Source: JACMJL01 sp963791805 (GTDB lineage: Bacteria; Bacillota; Clostridia; Clostridiales; Clostridiaceae). Taken from it: 64,000 bases of DNA. Positions 22,766 to 31,124 of this stretch are shown in pieces (within the stretch, counting starts at the first letter, position 1; each line of letters opens with the position of its first letter). Below the pieces are notes generated by a model, which saw only the letters and a list, made by a program, of their open reading frames with translations, ran no database searches and had not been told where the DNA came from. A program made the position numbers and the translations under genes. The stretch is taken from the NCBI GenBank assembly GCA_963791805.1, contig CAWBTU010000006.1, forward strand, positions 1 to 64,000, read 5' to 3'.

Positions 22766-23353
22766 ATGCAATTGTTAATATTTGATAAAAAGAAAATTGG
22801 GGTAATTGTAATAATTATTGGTTTAATGATGGTGTTGATAAGTCTAGAACGTCATTTTGATGAGAATATTAAGACAACATCATTATTACAAAATGATATA
22901 AAGTCTCTTAAACAATATGAAGTACCTAATAAGAATATATACTACAAACTTCCAAGTGAGTGGTCTACGGAAGAAGAAAAATTTTCAGGAGGAGAAATAA
23001 TTTATCATAATGGTTTTATTTCTAATAATGGAGAATTGCATGGTTTTGTTCAAGTTTGGAATTTAAGGCAAGATTTAAAAACCTTTTTTCAAGAAAGTAA
23101 AAAGGTTTCTGAAACTCAAAATATTATTAGTGGATATAAGCTCACTGAAAAGGATTATAATGGAGATGAAGGTTACAAATTGCTTTATAATCTAGTTTCA
23201 AAAAATAAGAATAAGTATAAAGCTTATGAGTATTACATTAAAGATAAGGATTGTTTTATTAGGTTTGCTTTTTACGTTAATGAAGATAAATTTAAAGAAA
23301 ATTTGCCGACAAACTTCGAAACTATTGTAAAGAGCTATGTAATAAAAAATTAA
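22766..23353 (+). CDS. Membrane-anchored protein of unknown function
   Basis: A 195-aa protein. Residues about 10-28 (IGVIVIIIGLMMVLISL) form one membrane helix; the rest is a predicted extracytoplasmic domain (IYYKLPSEWSTEEEKF, GFVQVWNL). It resembles PsbP-like small single-domain lipoproteins or anchors of Firmicutes only in general shape. The RBS GGAGG is 8 nt before the ATG. It stands alone between two terminators, next to lgt. Confidence 0.6.
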   Translation: MQLLIFDKKKIGVIVIIIGLMMVLISLERHFDENIKTTSLLQNDIKSLKQYEVPNKNIYYKLPSEWSTEEEKFSGGEIIYHNGFISNNGELHGFVQVWNLRQDLKTFFQESKKVSETQNIISGYKLTEKDYNGDEGYKLLYNLVSKNKNKYKAYEYYIKDKDCFIRFAFYVNEDKFKENLPTNFETIVKSYVIKN

Positions 23354-23398
23354 ATTTGATTTAATATATTTAAAGTATTATAATTTAACAAGGTAACT

Positions 23399-23426
23399 AT
23401 AAGAGAAGCAAAGCTTCTCTTATTTG
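23399..23426 (+). terminator. Probable terminator
   Basis: ATAAGAGAAGC / GCTTCTCTTAT stem with an AAA loop, followed by TTGATT. The U tract is short. Confidence 0.65.
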
Positions 23427-23448
23427 ATTATACTAAGGAGGATATTTA

Positions 23449-24213
23449 ATGAGACCGGTGTTATTTGAAATTTTTAATATAAAGATAAATACATATGGTG
23501 CTATGATTGCATTAGGAATAATAGCAGCTGTTTTACTTTTAAGTTACAGAGGTAAAAAGTTAGGATATGATGAAGATCAATTGTTGGACATGTCTATCGT
23601 AGCTGTTATTAGTGGGTTAATAGGGGCTAAGTTACTTTATTTAGTAACAGACATTGATGATTTAAGTAATAACTTATCTTCTTGGAAGGATGTTATTCAG
23701 GGTGGACTTGTTGTTTATGGAGGCATAGCTGGTGGAGCCCTAGGAGTATTTATCTTCTGCAGAAGAAGAAAATTGGACATATATCAAATGCTGGATTTAG
23801 TAGTACCAAGCGTAAGCTTAGCACAAGGATTCGGAAGAATAGGTTGTTTTTTTGCAGGGTGCTGTTATGGAAAGGAAACTAGTCAATTTTTTGGCGTTAA
23901 ATTTAATAATTCAATTTATGCACCTTCAGGTGTAAAATTAATACCTACACAGTTGTTTTCTTCAGGCTTTGATTTTCTTTTAGCAGCATTTTTACTTTGG
24001 TATAGTAGAAAAGAAAGGGAAAGAGGAAAGGTATTTGCTTTATATATTATTATATATAGTGTAGGAAGGTTTTTTGTTGAGTTTTTAAGAGGAGATAAAT
24101 ATCGAGGATTTGTAGGTGATTTATCAACTTCTCAATTTATTAGCATTTTTACATTCTTAATAGGCATACTGCTATTTTTTAAAGCTAATATTTTTGAAGC
24201 AAAGAAAAAATAG
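23449..24213 (+). CDS. lgt: Prolipoprotein diacylglyceryl transferase
   Basis: A 254-aa polytopic membrane enzyme that attaches diacylglycerol to the lipobox cysteine of prolipoproteins. Seven hydrophobic segments are visible. The Lgt signature GRIGCFFAGCCYG with the essential arginine, and YGGIAGG and PTQLF, are present. The RBS AAGGAGG precedes the ATG. A lipoprotein gene follows after 11 bases. Confidence 0.95.
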   Translation: MRPVLFEIFNIKINTYGAMIALGIIAAVLLLSYRGKKLGYDEDQLLDMSIVAVISGLIGAKLLYLVTDIDDLSNNLSSWKDVIQGGLVVYGGIAGGALGVFIFCRRRKLDIYQMLDLVVPSVSLAQGFGRIGCFFAGCCYGKETSQFFGVKFNNSIYAPSGVKLIPTQLFSSGFDFLLAAFLLWYSRKERERGKVFALYIIIYSVGRFFVEFLRGDKYRGFVGDLSTSQFISIFTFLIGILLFFKANIFEAKKK

Positions 24214-24224
24214 GAGGTTAAATT

Positions 24225-25055
24225 GTGTTGAAAAAGATTGTCAGTTTAAGTATCACTGTAGTTTTATTTTTTACAATTTTATCAGGTTGTAGCATAGGTG
24301 GAATGGGGAAAAAAAATAGTGATTTTGAATACATAAAACAAGGTAAAATATCTAAAGTTAATATTAACAGTACTAGAGATAAGGGATTTAAGTTCGTAGT
24401 AACAGATGAAAAAGAAATTAAAGATATTTACGATATTCTATCTTCTGCTAAACAAGTAAATACAAAGTCATCACTTCAACCAGATTATGTTTTTCAATTT
24501 TATACTCAAGAAGATAAAGTATATACATTTAATTATGTTTCAGGGGTAGATAATGATGATGGTAATTTTTATAGTGATGATAAGATTTATCATACATCTA
24601 AAAAAATTGATTCTGATGTTATAAGCAGTTTTTGGTATATAAGAAGGCCAAAAGACTTTAAAAATGTGTATTATAACTCTTTACTTAACGCTTTAGATAA
24701 ATACAGAAAAGATGTTAATAAAAATGATTTAATTGGAATGGATATAAAAGATGATGTGGATATAGCTAAATTTATCCTTTCAATTGATGAAGAAGACTTT
24801 TTGAAGGATGTGAACAATAAGTCATATAATGCAAATATTTTTGATGGAGACAGCTCAAGCTACAGTATTGTAATGAGTGTAAAAACAGAAGGCTATAAAA
24901 CTGATACATTAACTGATACAGGTACATATAAGTGTACAGTTACTTTCCAGAATAAAAAAGATAACAGTATGAAAATATACTATATACTAGATAGTTATAA
25001 GAATAGTAAGTGGAATATTAAGATATATGCGGATAAGAGTCCTGCTGATTTTTAG
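24225..25055 (+). CDS. Putative lipoprotein, unknown function
   Basis: A 276-aa protein with a lipoprotein signal peptide: positively charged start, hydrophobic stretch and lipobox LSGC, so Cys about 22 would be lipidated. The mature part is acidic and lysine-rich with no recognised domain. The start is GTG with AGGAGG 7 nt upstream, overlapping the end of lgt, so it is probably cotranscribed with the enzyme that modifies it. Confidence 0.75.
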   Translation: MLKKIVSLSITVVLFFTILSGCSIGGMGKKNSDFEYIKQGKISKVNINSTRDKGFKFVVTDEKEIKDIYDILSSAKQVNTKSSLQPDYVFQFYTQEDKVYTFNYVSGVDNDDGNFYSDDKIYHTSKKIDSDVISSFWYIRRPKDFKNVYYNSLLNALDKYRKDVNKNDLIGMDIKDDVDIAKFILSIDEEDFLKDVNNKSYNANIFDGDSSSYSIVMSVKTEGYKTDTLTDTGTYKCTVTFQNKKDNSMKIYYILDSYKNSKWNIKIYADKSPADF

Positions 25056-25146
25056 AATATATGATGCTAGAAATTTTTATTTTGTATAAGAGTATAAAAT
25101 ATGGAGATAATGCTAAGGTATGTATATAAATTAGGAGGTGTTTTAA

Positions 25147-25359
25147 TTGAAGGCATTTGTTGATAAGGATTTATGTATTGCATGTGGGCTATGCCCATCA
25201 CTATGTCCTGAAGTTTTTGAAATGCAAGATGATGGTAAAGCAGGTGTTAGCAATACTAATAATGATGCTGTTAATGAAAATGAGATATCAGATGAGTTAG
25301 TTGATTCAGCTAAAGAAGCTGAAGATGCTTGTCCAGTAGATGCTATAAAAGTTGAATAA
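25147..25359 (+). CDS. Ferredoxin, probably single [4Fe-4S]
   Basis: A 70-aa acidic ferredoxin. CIACGLCPSLCP supplies three or four ligands and ACPVDAI near the C-terminus the last. The second CxxCxxC motif of two-cluster clostridial ferredoxins is missing, so one cluster is expected, with an extra cysteine at the CP of the first motif. The start is TTG with AGGAGGTG 6 nt upstream. It is an electron carrier for redox enzymes; the partner is not shown by context. Confidence 0.9.
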   Translation: MKAFVDKDLCIACGLCPSLCPEVFEMQDDGKAGVSNTNNDAVNENEISDELVDSAKEAEDACPVDAIKVE

Positions 25360-25364
25360 AGGAA

Positions 25365-25409
25365 TATAGTAAAGAGGGTATCTCATTTTGAGATACCCTC
25401 TTTACTATA
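25365..25409. terminator. Bidirectional terminator
   Basis: A 21-bp near-perfect palindrome with a TTT loop, containing AAGAGGGTATCTCA / TGAGATACCCTCTT. It lies between the converging ferredoxin and thiT genes and overlaps the thiT stop codon. Confidence 0.88.
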
Positions 25410-26091
25410 GAACTCTTTTTATTTGTTTAAGTGGCAACATAATAAGAATAGCCACACATATTATGGCATCCAATCCTAGATATGAACCATTATAAATAAT
25501 TGAATACAAAACTGGAGAGGTTCCATTGGGAGCATCGCTAGCAAAGAATACAATCCCTGAAATAAAAGCGCATATGAATCTGCCGAAGATTCCAACAATA
25601 GCAGCAATTATGTTCTCTAAAGTATCTATTTTGTTATCTGAGACATTTGAATTAGTTAATTTTATTAAAGCAGAATTAATAAGATTAGACCTCTTTACGT
25701 ACCCAGCCAATCCAAGTGCCATAAAAGCTAAAGGGTAATCAAATAGTACTTGTACAGGATTAAGTATATATGGTTCTAAAATAAGGGTAATAATACCGAA
25801 AATGAAACCAGTAACAAAACCTACTTCTGGTCCATAAAGTATAGCCATAAGTAAAATTGGAACCATACTGCCCATTGTTACACTACCACCACTAGGAAGG
25901 CTATATAACTTAAACATTTTAAGAACTGTTGCTAAGGCAAGCATAATTGATATTTTTGTGATAAGTTTTGTGCTGAAATTTACCTTGTTAATTACCATAA
26001 ATGCACCTAAAAGTAATGCTAGTCCTAATAAGGCAAAGAGAGAAGTAGGATGGTTTTGAATTTGATTAGTTAAATCATTAAAGTTTGACAT
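25405..26091 (-). CDS. thiT: ECF transporter S component for thiamine (ThiT/YuaJ)
   Basis: A 228-aa membrane protein with six hydrophobic segments. GSVTMGSMVPILLMAILYG, VGFVTGFIFGIITLI, and PVQVLFDYPLAFMALGLAG are characteristic of ThiT, which binds thiamine for the energy-coupling factor module. The TPP riboswitch directly upstream on the same strand supports the substrate. There is a roughly 20-residue linker insertion in the middle (TNSNVSDNKIDTLEN). The ECF ATPases are not in this window. Confidence 0.9.
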   Translation of the reverse strand: MSNFNDLTNQIQNHPTSLFALLGLALLLGAFMVINKVNFSTKLITKISIMLALATVLKMFKLYSLPSGGSVTMGSMVPILLMAILYGPEVGFVTGFIFGIITLILEPYILNPVQVLFDYPLAFMALGLAGYVKRSNLINSALIKLTNSNVSDNKIDTLENIIAAIVGIFGRFICAFISGIVFFASDAPNGTSPVLYSIIYNGSYLGLDAIICVAILIMLPLKQIKRVL

Positions 26092-26109
26092 GTTATTCCT
26101 CCTTAAAAT

Positions 26110-26148
26110 TACAAAACAAAAGCCACGATCTATGTAAGAACGCAGCTT
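26110..26148 (-). terminator. Terminator of the TPP riboswitch expression platform
   Basis: On the minus strand AAGCTGCG pairs with CGTGGCTT (two G-U pairs), followed by TTTGTTTTGT. It sits between the aptamer and the thiT ribosome binding site, so TPP binding probably causes premature termination. Confidence 0.65.
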
Positions 26149-26154
26149 TAAAAC

Positions 26155-26316
26155 ATTTGCAATGGCGCTTTCCTACGCTGGTATTACCCAGATCAGGTGT
26201 AAGGTAACTTAAAAAATAATTAGAAGCAAAGAAATAATCTTTGATTTACTTGCTATTTTTTAGAAACCTAAGGGTTAACATAATCGTTTCTCAGCCCGAA
26301 GGCACCCCTAGCAAAT
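26155..26316 (-). promoter_or_regulatory. TPP riboswitch
   Basis: On the minus strand the thi-box elements appear in order: GGGGTGCC, GGGCTGAGA, ACCCTT, ACCTGATCTGGGTAATACCAGCGTAGGAAAG (read in parts). P1 is ATTTGC/GCAAAT at the ends. The P3 region is enlarged by about 70 nt. It represses thiT when thiamine pyrophosphate is abundant. Confidence 0.93.
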
Positions 26317-26375
26317 ATTAAGTTTTAGTAATTATAGCATAGATGCTCTTATAATCCAAATAAAATTTTAATAGT

Positions 26376-26552
26376 TTAAAAAAAGTTATCCATTCTATCA
26401 TTTCTAATATTAGAGGTAGTAATAGGGATATCTACAGTTTCTCCTATTCTAACAAGATGAGGTAATCTAGACAAGCTAATATCCATTGTGGTTCCATCTT
26501 CAAAGATAACAAAAGCATCAGTTCTGTCCATATCTATTATTTTACCTAGCAT
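26376..26552 (-). CDS. Small conserved-looking protein, 58 aa
   Basis: A 58-codon ORF starting MLGKIIDMDRTDAFVIFEDG and ending NDRMDNFF. The ATG has AAAGGAGAG about 8 nt upstream. The residue pattern (alternating hydrophobic strands, ISLSRLPHLVRIGETVDIPI) suggests a small beta-barrel. It lies between the TPP riboswitch and padR. Function is unknown. Confidence 0.65.
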   Translation of the reverse strand: MLGKIIDMDRTDAFVIFEDGTTMDISLSRLPHLVRIGETVDIPITTSNIRNDRMDNFF

Positions 26553-26623
26553 AAATACTCTCCTTTATATGTTTATAATATATACTTTACAAAAGAAAAA
26601 AATTTATGCTGAGAAGTTTAAAT

Positions 26624-26657
26624 AAAAAAGCCTTAACTAAATAAATAGTTAAAGCTT
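26624..26657 (-). terminator. Intrinsic terminator of padR gene
   Basis: On the minus strand AAGCTTTAACTA pairs with TAGTTAAGGCTT, followed by a T run; it overlaps the end of the padR coding region. Confidence 0.8.
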
Positions 26658-27102
26658 ATCCAAATAAATCTTTATATACTATTTGAAAAACATTTAATGA
26701 TTCTTGAATTTTAGGTTTTAATAACCCTTTTTTATTTTCTAATGATTTTAGACCTTCTTCAGTAATAGTATAAATTTTCTGTATTTTTTTTTGTGGATTA
26801 TCCCATGCACCAGAAACAAGTCCTTCTTTTTCAAACTTAGAAAGAATAGGATAAATTCCACCGGTACTTGGAACCCACTGTCCTTTTGTTCTCTCACCGA
26901 TTTTATGTGAGATATCATTTCCGTTTGTTGGTCCTAGGCTTAATATATACAAAACATATATTGGTAGTAAGCCCTTTGTAAAAACTTGCCCAACAGCTTC
27001 TTGCTCTTTTTTTACTTTTTTTAATTCTGAGAGCTTTTTCTTATATTCTTCATAAAGAAGTTTTTCTTGAGTTTTTATATTGTATTCCTCTGAATCAATC
27101 AT
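26656..27102 (-). CDS. PadR family transcriptional regulator
   Basis: A 148-aa protein. A lysine/glutamate-rich N-terminal helix (residues 1-40) precedes the PadR winged helix: LPIYVLYILSLGPTNGNDISHKI, STGGIYPILSKFEKEGLV, KIYTITEEGLKSL. PadR proteins usually repress neighbouring genes. GGAGG lies upstream of the ATG. A 12-bp inverted repeat 28 bp upstream (27130-27162) is a candidate operator. The flavin reductase-like gene upstream in the same orientation is a possible target. Confidence 0.87.
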   Translation of the reverse strand: MIDSEEYNIKTQEKLLYEEYKKKLSELKKVKKEQEAVGQVFTKGLLPIYVLYILSLGPTNGNDISHKIGERTKGQWVPSTGGIYPILSKFEKEGLVSGAWDNPQKKIQKIYTITEEGLKSLENKKGLLKPKIQESLNVFQIVYKDLFG

Positions 27103-27129
27103 AGTAAGAGCCTCCTGAAGTTTTTCTTT

Positions 27130-27162
27130 AATTAGGTTAAATTTATTTGCTTTAACCTAATT
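27130..27162. promoter_or_regulatory. Inverted repeat, candidate PadR operator
   Basis: AATTAGGTTAAA (27130-27141) and TTTAACCTAATT (27151-27162) are perfect inverted repeats with a 9-bp spacer, between padR and the flavin reductase-like gene. On the minus strand no U run follows, so a terminator for the upstream gene is less likely. Confidence 0.5.
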
Positions 27163-27230
27163 AATTTTTTTATATTGGATAATTCGTATATATTTAAAGT
27201 AAAATCATCAATTATAGCAATTAAACTATT

Positions 27231-27731
27231 TTATTTGATAGTACTAATAACATTTACAATTTCACCATAATAAATAGTATGAATATCATTATCCGAGTAT
27301 ACAGAATCCTTAATTTCATTAGAAAGTAAAGATAAATCCATATCTTGTTTATAAACGATTTTACATTCATAAACCATTTCGCAACCTTCAATTGAAGGAA
27401 CTTTTATTTTTTCACCCTCCTTAAGTGATAATCCGCTTTCTTTAACTTTATCCATATCTCGTCCTGATTTAGAGCCACATAAGGCTAAAGCACTTTTAAA
27501 ATCATCCTTAAAAGGTATGCTTACTGAGAATTCAGTTTCTTTTTCAATAATTTCATGGGTATATCTACTTTTTCTAACAAGCACTGTAAATATTGGCTTT
27601 TTCCATTCAAAACCTATATTGCCCCAGCTAATTGTCATAGAATTAACTTTATCATTGCTTTTTACAGTAAGAAAGGCACCTCTTTTATGAAGATGATTCA
27701 TAGCATCTTCAAGATTTAAAGTAAATGACAT
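27231..27731 (-). CDS. Flavin reductase-like (FMN-binding split barrel) protein
   Basis: A 166-aa protein of the flavin reductase family: RGAFLTVKSNDKVNSMTISWGNIGFEWKKPIFTV (in parts), VRKSRYTHEII, and FSVSIPF. Members bind FMN and act as NAD(P)H:flavin oxidoreductases or flavoredoxins. GGAGG precedes the ATG. It is upstream of and codirectional with padR, separated by the inverted repeat. Confidence 0.88.
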   Translation of the reverse strand: MSFTLNLEDAMNHLHKRGAFLTVKSNDKVNSMTISWGNIGFEWKKPIFTVLVRKSRYTHEIIEKETEFSVSIPFKDDFKSALALCGSKSGRDMDKVKESGLSLKEGEKIKVPSIEGCEMVYECKIVYKQDMDLSLLSNEIKDSVYSDNDIHTIYYGEIVNVISTIK

Positions 27732-27907
27732 AGTAATACCTCCGTTTTAACTTATTTAATAACCATTTAATTGTAATAGTTTAAGTATACTATAATTATT
27801 TTGTAAATTACTATATATTTATCGTTAAAATTGATAAATAGGATGTAAGTTGTTGAAAATCAGTGTATATTATTAATATAAATCTATAGTTTTTATGAGG
27901 TGTGAAT

Positions 27908-28612
27908 ATGCATTGGTATGATATTTTAATAAGACTGGGCTTAGCTATGCTTGTTGGTGGTGTAATAGGTTATGATAGAGAATATAAGAATAGGCCAGCA
28001 GGCTTTCGAACCCATATTTTAGTTTGTGTTGGAGCAGCTGTAGCTACAATGATTGAAGTAAAGATGAATCAAGATACAGTTAGTCAGATAATTAAACATC
28101 CAGAACTAGCCTCAGCGGTAAAAACGGATATGGGACGATATGGTGCGCAAGTTATTACAGGCATAGGTTTTCTAGGTGCTGGTACAATCCTTCATGATAA
28201 AGGCTCTATTAAAGGATTAACAACGGCAGCAAGTATTTGGGTGGTTGCATGTATTGGACTAGCGGTTGGATCAGGATATTACTTCTTATCCATAGCATCT
28301 GCAGCAGGTGTATTTATAGTGCTGGTTATGTTTAAAAAATTTGAGGACAGATATATAGATAGAACAAACTCTGTTAATCTGGAAATTGAGTTTAAGGATA
28401 AAGTAATGCTTATAAAAGAAATTGAAGATTATTTTGAAAGCAAGAAAATCAAAGTGAAAAAAATAGAATTTATTCTAGAAGAGGAAATAGAAGAAATTCA
28501 ATACAGAAAGTGTTTATATACGATTCTTGTACCTAGGTTTTATAGGATGACGGATATAATCTTAGAATTATGTGAACTAGAAGAAGTCATTCAGGCAAAA
28601 ATCATAAAATAG
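27908..28612 (+). CDS. MgtC/SapB family membrane protein
   Basis: A 234-aa protein with about five N-terminal membrane segments and a soluble ACT-like C-terminal domain. The MgtC motifs are present: GGVIGYDREYKNRPAGFRTH, GAQVITGIGFLGAGTI, IKGLTTAASIWVVACIGLAVG. MgtC proteins are linked to survival under magnesium limitation and to control of the F-ATPase in some pathogens. A GTG at 27902 is in frame, but GAGGTG immediately before it suits the ATG at 27908. Confidence 0.92.
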   Translation: MHWYDILIRLGLAMLVGGVIGYDREYKNRPAGFRTHILVCVGAAVATMIEVKMNQDTVSQIIKHPELASAVKTDMGRYGAQVITGIGFLGAGTILHDKGSIKGLTTAASIWVVACIGLAVGSGYYFLSIASAAGVFIVLVMFKKFEDRYIDRTNSVNLEIEFKDKVMLIKEIEDYFESKKIKVKKIEFILEEEIEEIQYRKCLYTILVPRFYRMTDIILELCELEEVIQAKIIK

Positions 28613-28921
28613 ATAAGATTTATTTAATATCTTTATGACAAAAGTAAAGGCTTCCCAGCTTCATTCGTTAGGATAGTTAGGGGGCCTAAATTTTTTTGCC
28701 ACCATTTCATTAAAATAGCTCTCAAGTGTATCAGCTACTTATGAGATAATATGAAGTGTTTTATGAAAAAATCAAAGGGACGTATGTAAAATATTACAAA
28801 TAATTTTCTAGTTATTATTCAAATTGTGAAAAAATTATTTTGTTATTATGTCAAAAATTAAAGAAATGGGAGGTAATTAAAAGCAGAATGTTATAGCGCT
28901 AGTTAATGGTAAATTATAAGA
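28613..28921 (+). other. Intergenic region, possible coding relic
   Basis: No intact gene. On the minus strand 28661-28738 reads as a 25-residue peptide ending PPNYPNE that looks protein-like, bounded upstream by a stop, so it may be the remnant of a lost gene. A short TTAGG/CCTAA hairpin with a T7 tract lies near 28677-28698. Confidence 0.3.
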
Positions 28922-28950
28922 TTGCTATAAAAAAAAATCTAGAGTATAAT
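28922..28950 (+). promoter_or_regulatory. Promoter of nrdD
   Basis: -35 TTGCTA (28922-28927), 17-bp spacer, perfect -10 TATAAT (28945-28950). Confidence 0.65.
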
Positions 28951-28969
28951 AACTTGGTAGTATGATAGA

Positions 28970-28985
28970 ATACTACATATTGTGC
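28970..28985 (+). promoter_or_regulatory. Candidate NrdR box upstream of nrdD
   Basis: ATACTACATATTGTGC matches 13 of 16 positions of the NrdR-box consensus acaCwAtATaTwGtgt as I know it. It lies just after the predicted transcription start and before the RBS. It overlaps the right half of another inverted repeat, GTAGTAT/ATACTAC (28957-28976). A second box at the usual spacing was not found. Confidence 0.5.
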
Positions 28986-29001
28986 TTAGGGGGTATTATA
29001 A

Positions 29002-31113
29002 ATGCTACATGTTGTGAAGAGGGACGGCAGAGAAGTTCAGTTTAATTCTAAGAAGATTTCTGATGCAATTAAGGGTGCAGCAATAGAAATAGCTGTAAAC
29101 TTAAAAGAAAGTGAGATAATTGATCTAACTCAGAAAGCAATGAAGTCAATTGAAGATTTAAACACTGAAAGTATTTCAGTTGAAGATATTCAAAATATAG
29201 TTGAAAGGGTTTTACTTACAAATGAATGTCAAGGAATCGGTGTAGCCTATTCAAATTATAGAAAAGAAAGAACTAAAGTTAGAGAAATTAAATCTGATTT
29301 AATGAAGGCAATCGAACTAATTGGAGTAGAGACCGATAGAGATAATGCAAATGTAGGCAATAATTTCAGCTCAAAGCTACTTAGAATTGCCAGTGAATCG
29401 AACAAGTGGCACAATCTGGCTATAATGCCTAAATATATGGCTAAAGCACATGAAAATGGAGATGTTTATTATCATGATTTGGATAGTTATAATTTAACTA
29501 CAAATTGTTTACATATACCTACTAAAGAAGTATTGCAAAGAGGTTTTAATACTGGATATGGTGTGATTAGACCCCCAAAAAGAATAGAATCTGCCTGCGA
29601 GTTATCTTGTATTTTACTTCAATCTACACAAAACGACATGTTTGGTGGACAGAGCCATCCAGACTTTGATAACGATATGGGTGAATTTGTTGAACCAACA
29701 AGAGTTGAGATTAGAAAAGAATTATTAGAACTTGGAATAGATGAAAATAAGATAGAAGTTTTAATTGAAAAGAAACTAAGAAAAGCTATGGAGCAAGCTA
29801 TGCAAGGTATAGTATATAATCTAAATACTATGCATTCTAGAGCTGGTTCACAGGTACCTTTTTCATCAATTAATCTTGGAATTCCAATGTCTAAAGATGC
29901 AGCCTTAGTTTGTGAAGTGTTTCTTTTAGAATATGAAAAGGGTCTTGGAAGAGGAGAACAGCCAATATTCCCTAATATAATTTTTAGAGTTAAAAGTGGA
30001 GTAAATAGAGAAGAAGGCGATCCATATCACTACCTTTACAAAATAGCATGTAGAGTAGCAAGTAAAAGAATGAATCCTACTTTTATGAATATAGATGCTG
30101 ATTTTAATAAAGAATATTATGATAAAGGTGTTTTACCTGCAACAATGGGTTGCAGAACCTATGTGTGTTCAAACGTTAATGGAGATCCTGGAACAAAAGG
30201 CAGAGGCAATATCGCTCCAGCTACTATTAATTTACCTAGAATTGGACTAATGGCCAAAGGTGATATAGATAAATTCTTTTCATTATTAGATGATAGATTA
30301 GATATAGCACATGAAGCCTTAATGCATAGATATGGAATCCTTAAAAAGTTAAGAGTTAAAGACCTACCATTTGTAGCAGGACAAGGACTAATGAAAGGTT
30401 CAGAAAATCTTTCACTAGACGACTCAATTGATCCTATTCTAAAACAAGGTACTTGGAGTATAGGGTTTATAGGACTTGCAGAAACTTTAGTTGCATTAAT
30501 GGGAACTCATCATGGTGAAGATGAAAAGGCAAGAGAATTAGGCGTTAAAATAATTTCACATATACGAGAATATACAAATAGATTAACTGAGCAAGATCAG
30601 CTAAATTGGAGTACATATGCAACTCCAGCAGAAGGCTTAAGTGGAAGATTTATTCTTCAAGATAAAAAGATTTTTGGTGAGATTCCTGGGGTTACAGATA
30701 AGGAATACTATACAAATAGTTACCATATTCCAGTTGGATATTCTATTTCAATAAAAAATAAAATAAATATTGAAGCACCTTATCATAAATTATGTAACGC
30801 AGGACATATTAGCTACATAGAGTTAGACGGCAACCCAAATGGTGAGGATGTTATGGATATACTAAACTATGCATATACATATACTAACATTAGTTATTTG
30901 GGAATAAACTTTCATATTAGGTATTGTAAAAGCTGTGGAACATATTTATACAATGGAGAGCATAAATGCTATAAATGCGGAAGCATGAGTATTCAAGGAA
31001 TATCTCGAGTAACCGGGTACTTAAGCTTGGATGAACGATTTGGAGCGGGTAAAGTTTCGGAAAGAGAAGATAGATTATCCCAAAATACTAGCAAAAATAT
31101 TTATAAAGTTTAA
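29002..31113 (+). CDS. nrdD: Anaerobic ribonucleoside-triphosphate reductase (class III)
   Basis: A 703-aa enzyme reducing ribonucleotides to deoxyribonucleotides with a glycyl radical. The N-terminal 90 residues are an ATP-cone regulatory domain (VVKRDGREVQFNSKKI). The C-terminus has a zinc site (CKSCGTYLY, CYKCGS) and the glycyl-radical motif RVTGYLS with the radical Gly. The activase nrdG follows, and a candidate NrdR box lies in the leader. Confidence 0.97.
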   Translation: MLHVVKRDGREVQFNSKKISDAIKGAAIEIAVNLKESEIIDLTQKAMKSIEDLNTESISVEDIQNIVERVLLTNECQGIGVAYSNYRKERTKVREIKSDLMKAIELIGVETDRDNANVGNNFSSKLLRIASESNKWHNLAIMPKYMAKAHENGDVYYHDLDSYNLTTNCLHIPTKEVLQRGFNTGYGVIRPPKRIESACELSCILLQSTQNDMFGGQSHPDFDNDMGEFVEPTRVEIRKELLELGIDENKIEVLIEKKLRKAMEQAMQGIVYNLNTMHSRAGSQVPFSSINLGIPMSKDAALVCEVFLLEYEKGLGRGEQPIFPNIIFRVKSGVNREEGDPYHYLYKIACRVASKRMNPTFMNIDADFNKEYYDKGVLPATMGCRTYVCSNVNGDPGTKGRGNIAPATINLPRIGLMAKGDIDKFFSLLDDRLDIAHEALMHRYGILKKLRVKDLPFVAGQGLMKGSENLSLDDSIDPILKQGTWSIGFIGLAETLVALMGTHHGEDEKARELGVKIISHIREYTNRLTEQDQLNWSTYATPAEGLSGRFILQDKKIFGEIPGVTDKEYYTNSYHIPVGYSISIKNKINIEAPYHKLCNAGHISYIELDGNPNGEDVMDILNYAYTYTNISYLGINFHIRYCKSCGTYLYNGEHKCYKCGSMSIQGISRVTGYLSLDERFGAGKVSEREDRLSQNTSKNIYKV

Positions 31114-31124
31114 GGATGTTGGAT

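Noticed and set aside
27130..27162. Inverted repeat as a terminator of the flavin reductase-like gene
   Set aside because: On the minus strand no T run follows the stem; a T run exists only in the plus-strand direction, where no gene precedes it.
28938..28954. A second NrdR box one helical repeat upstream of the candidate box
   Set aside because: The sequence at the expected spacing does not match the consensus beyond chance.
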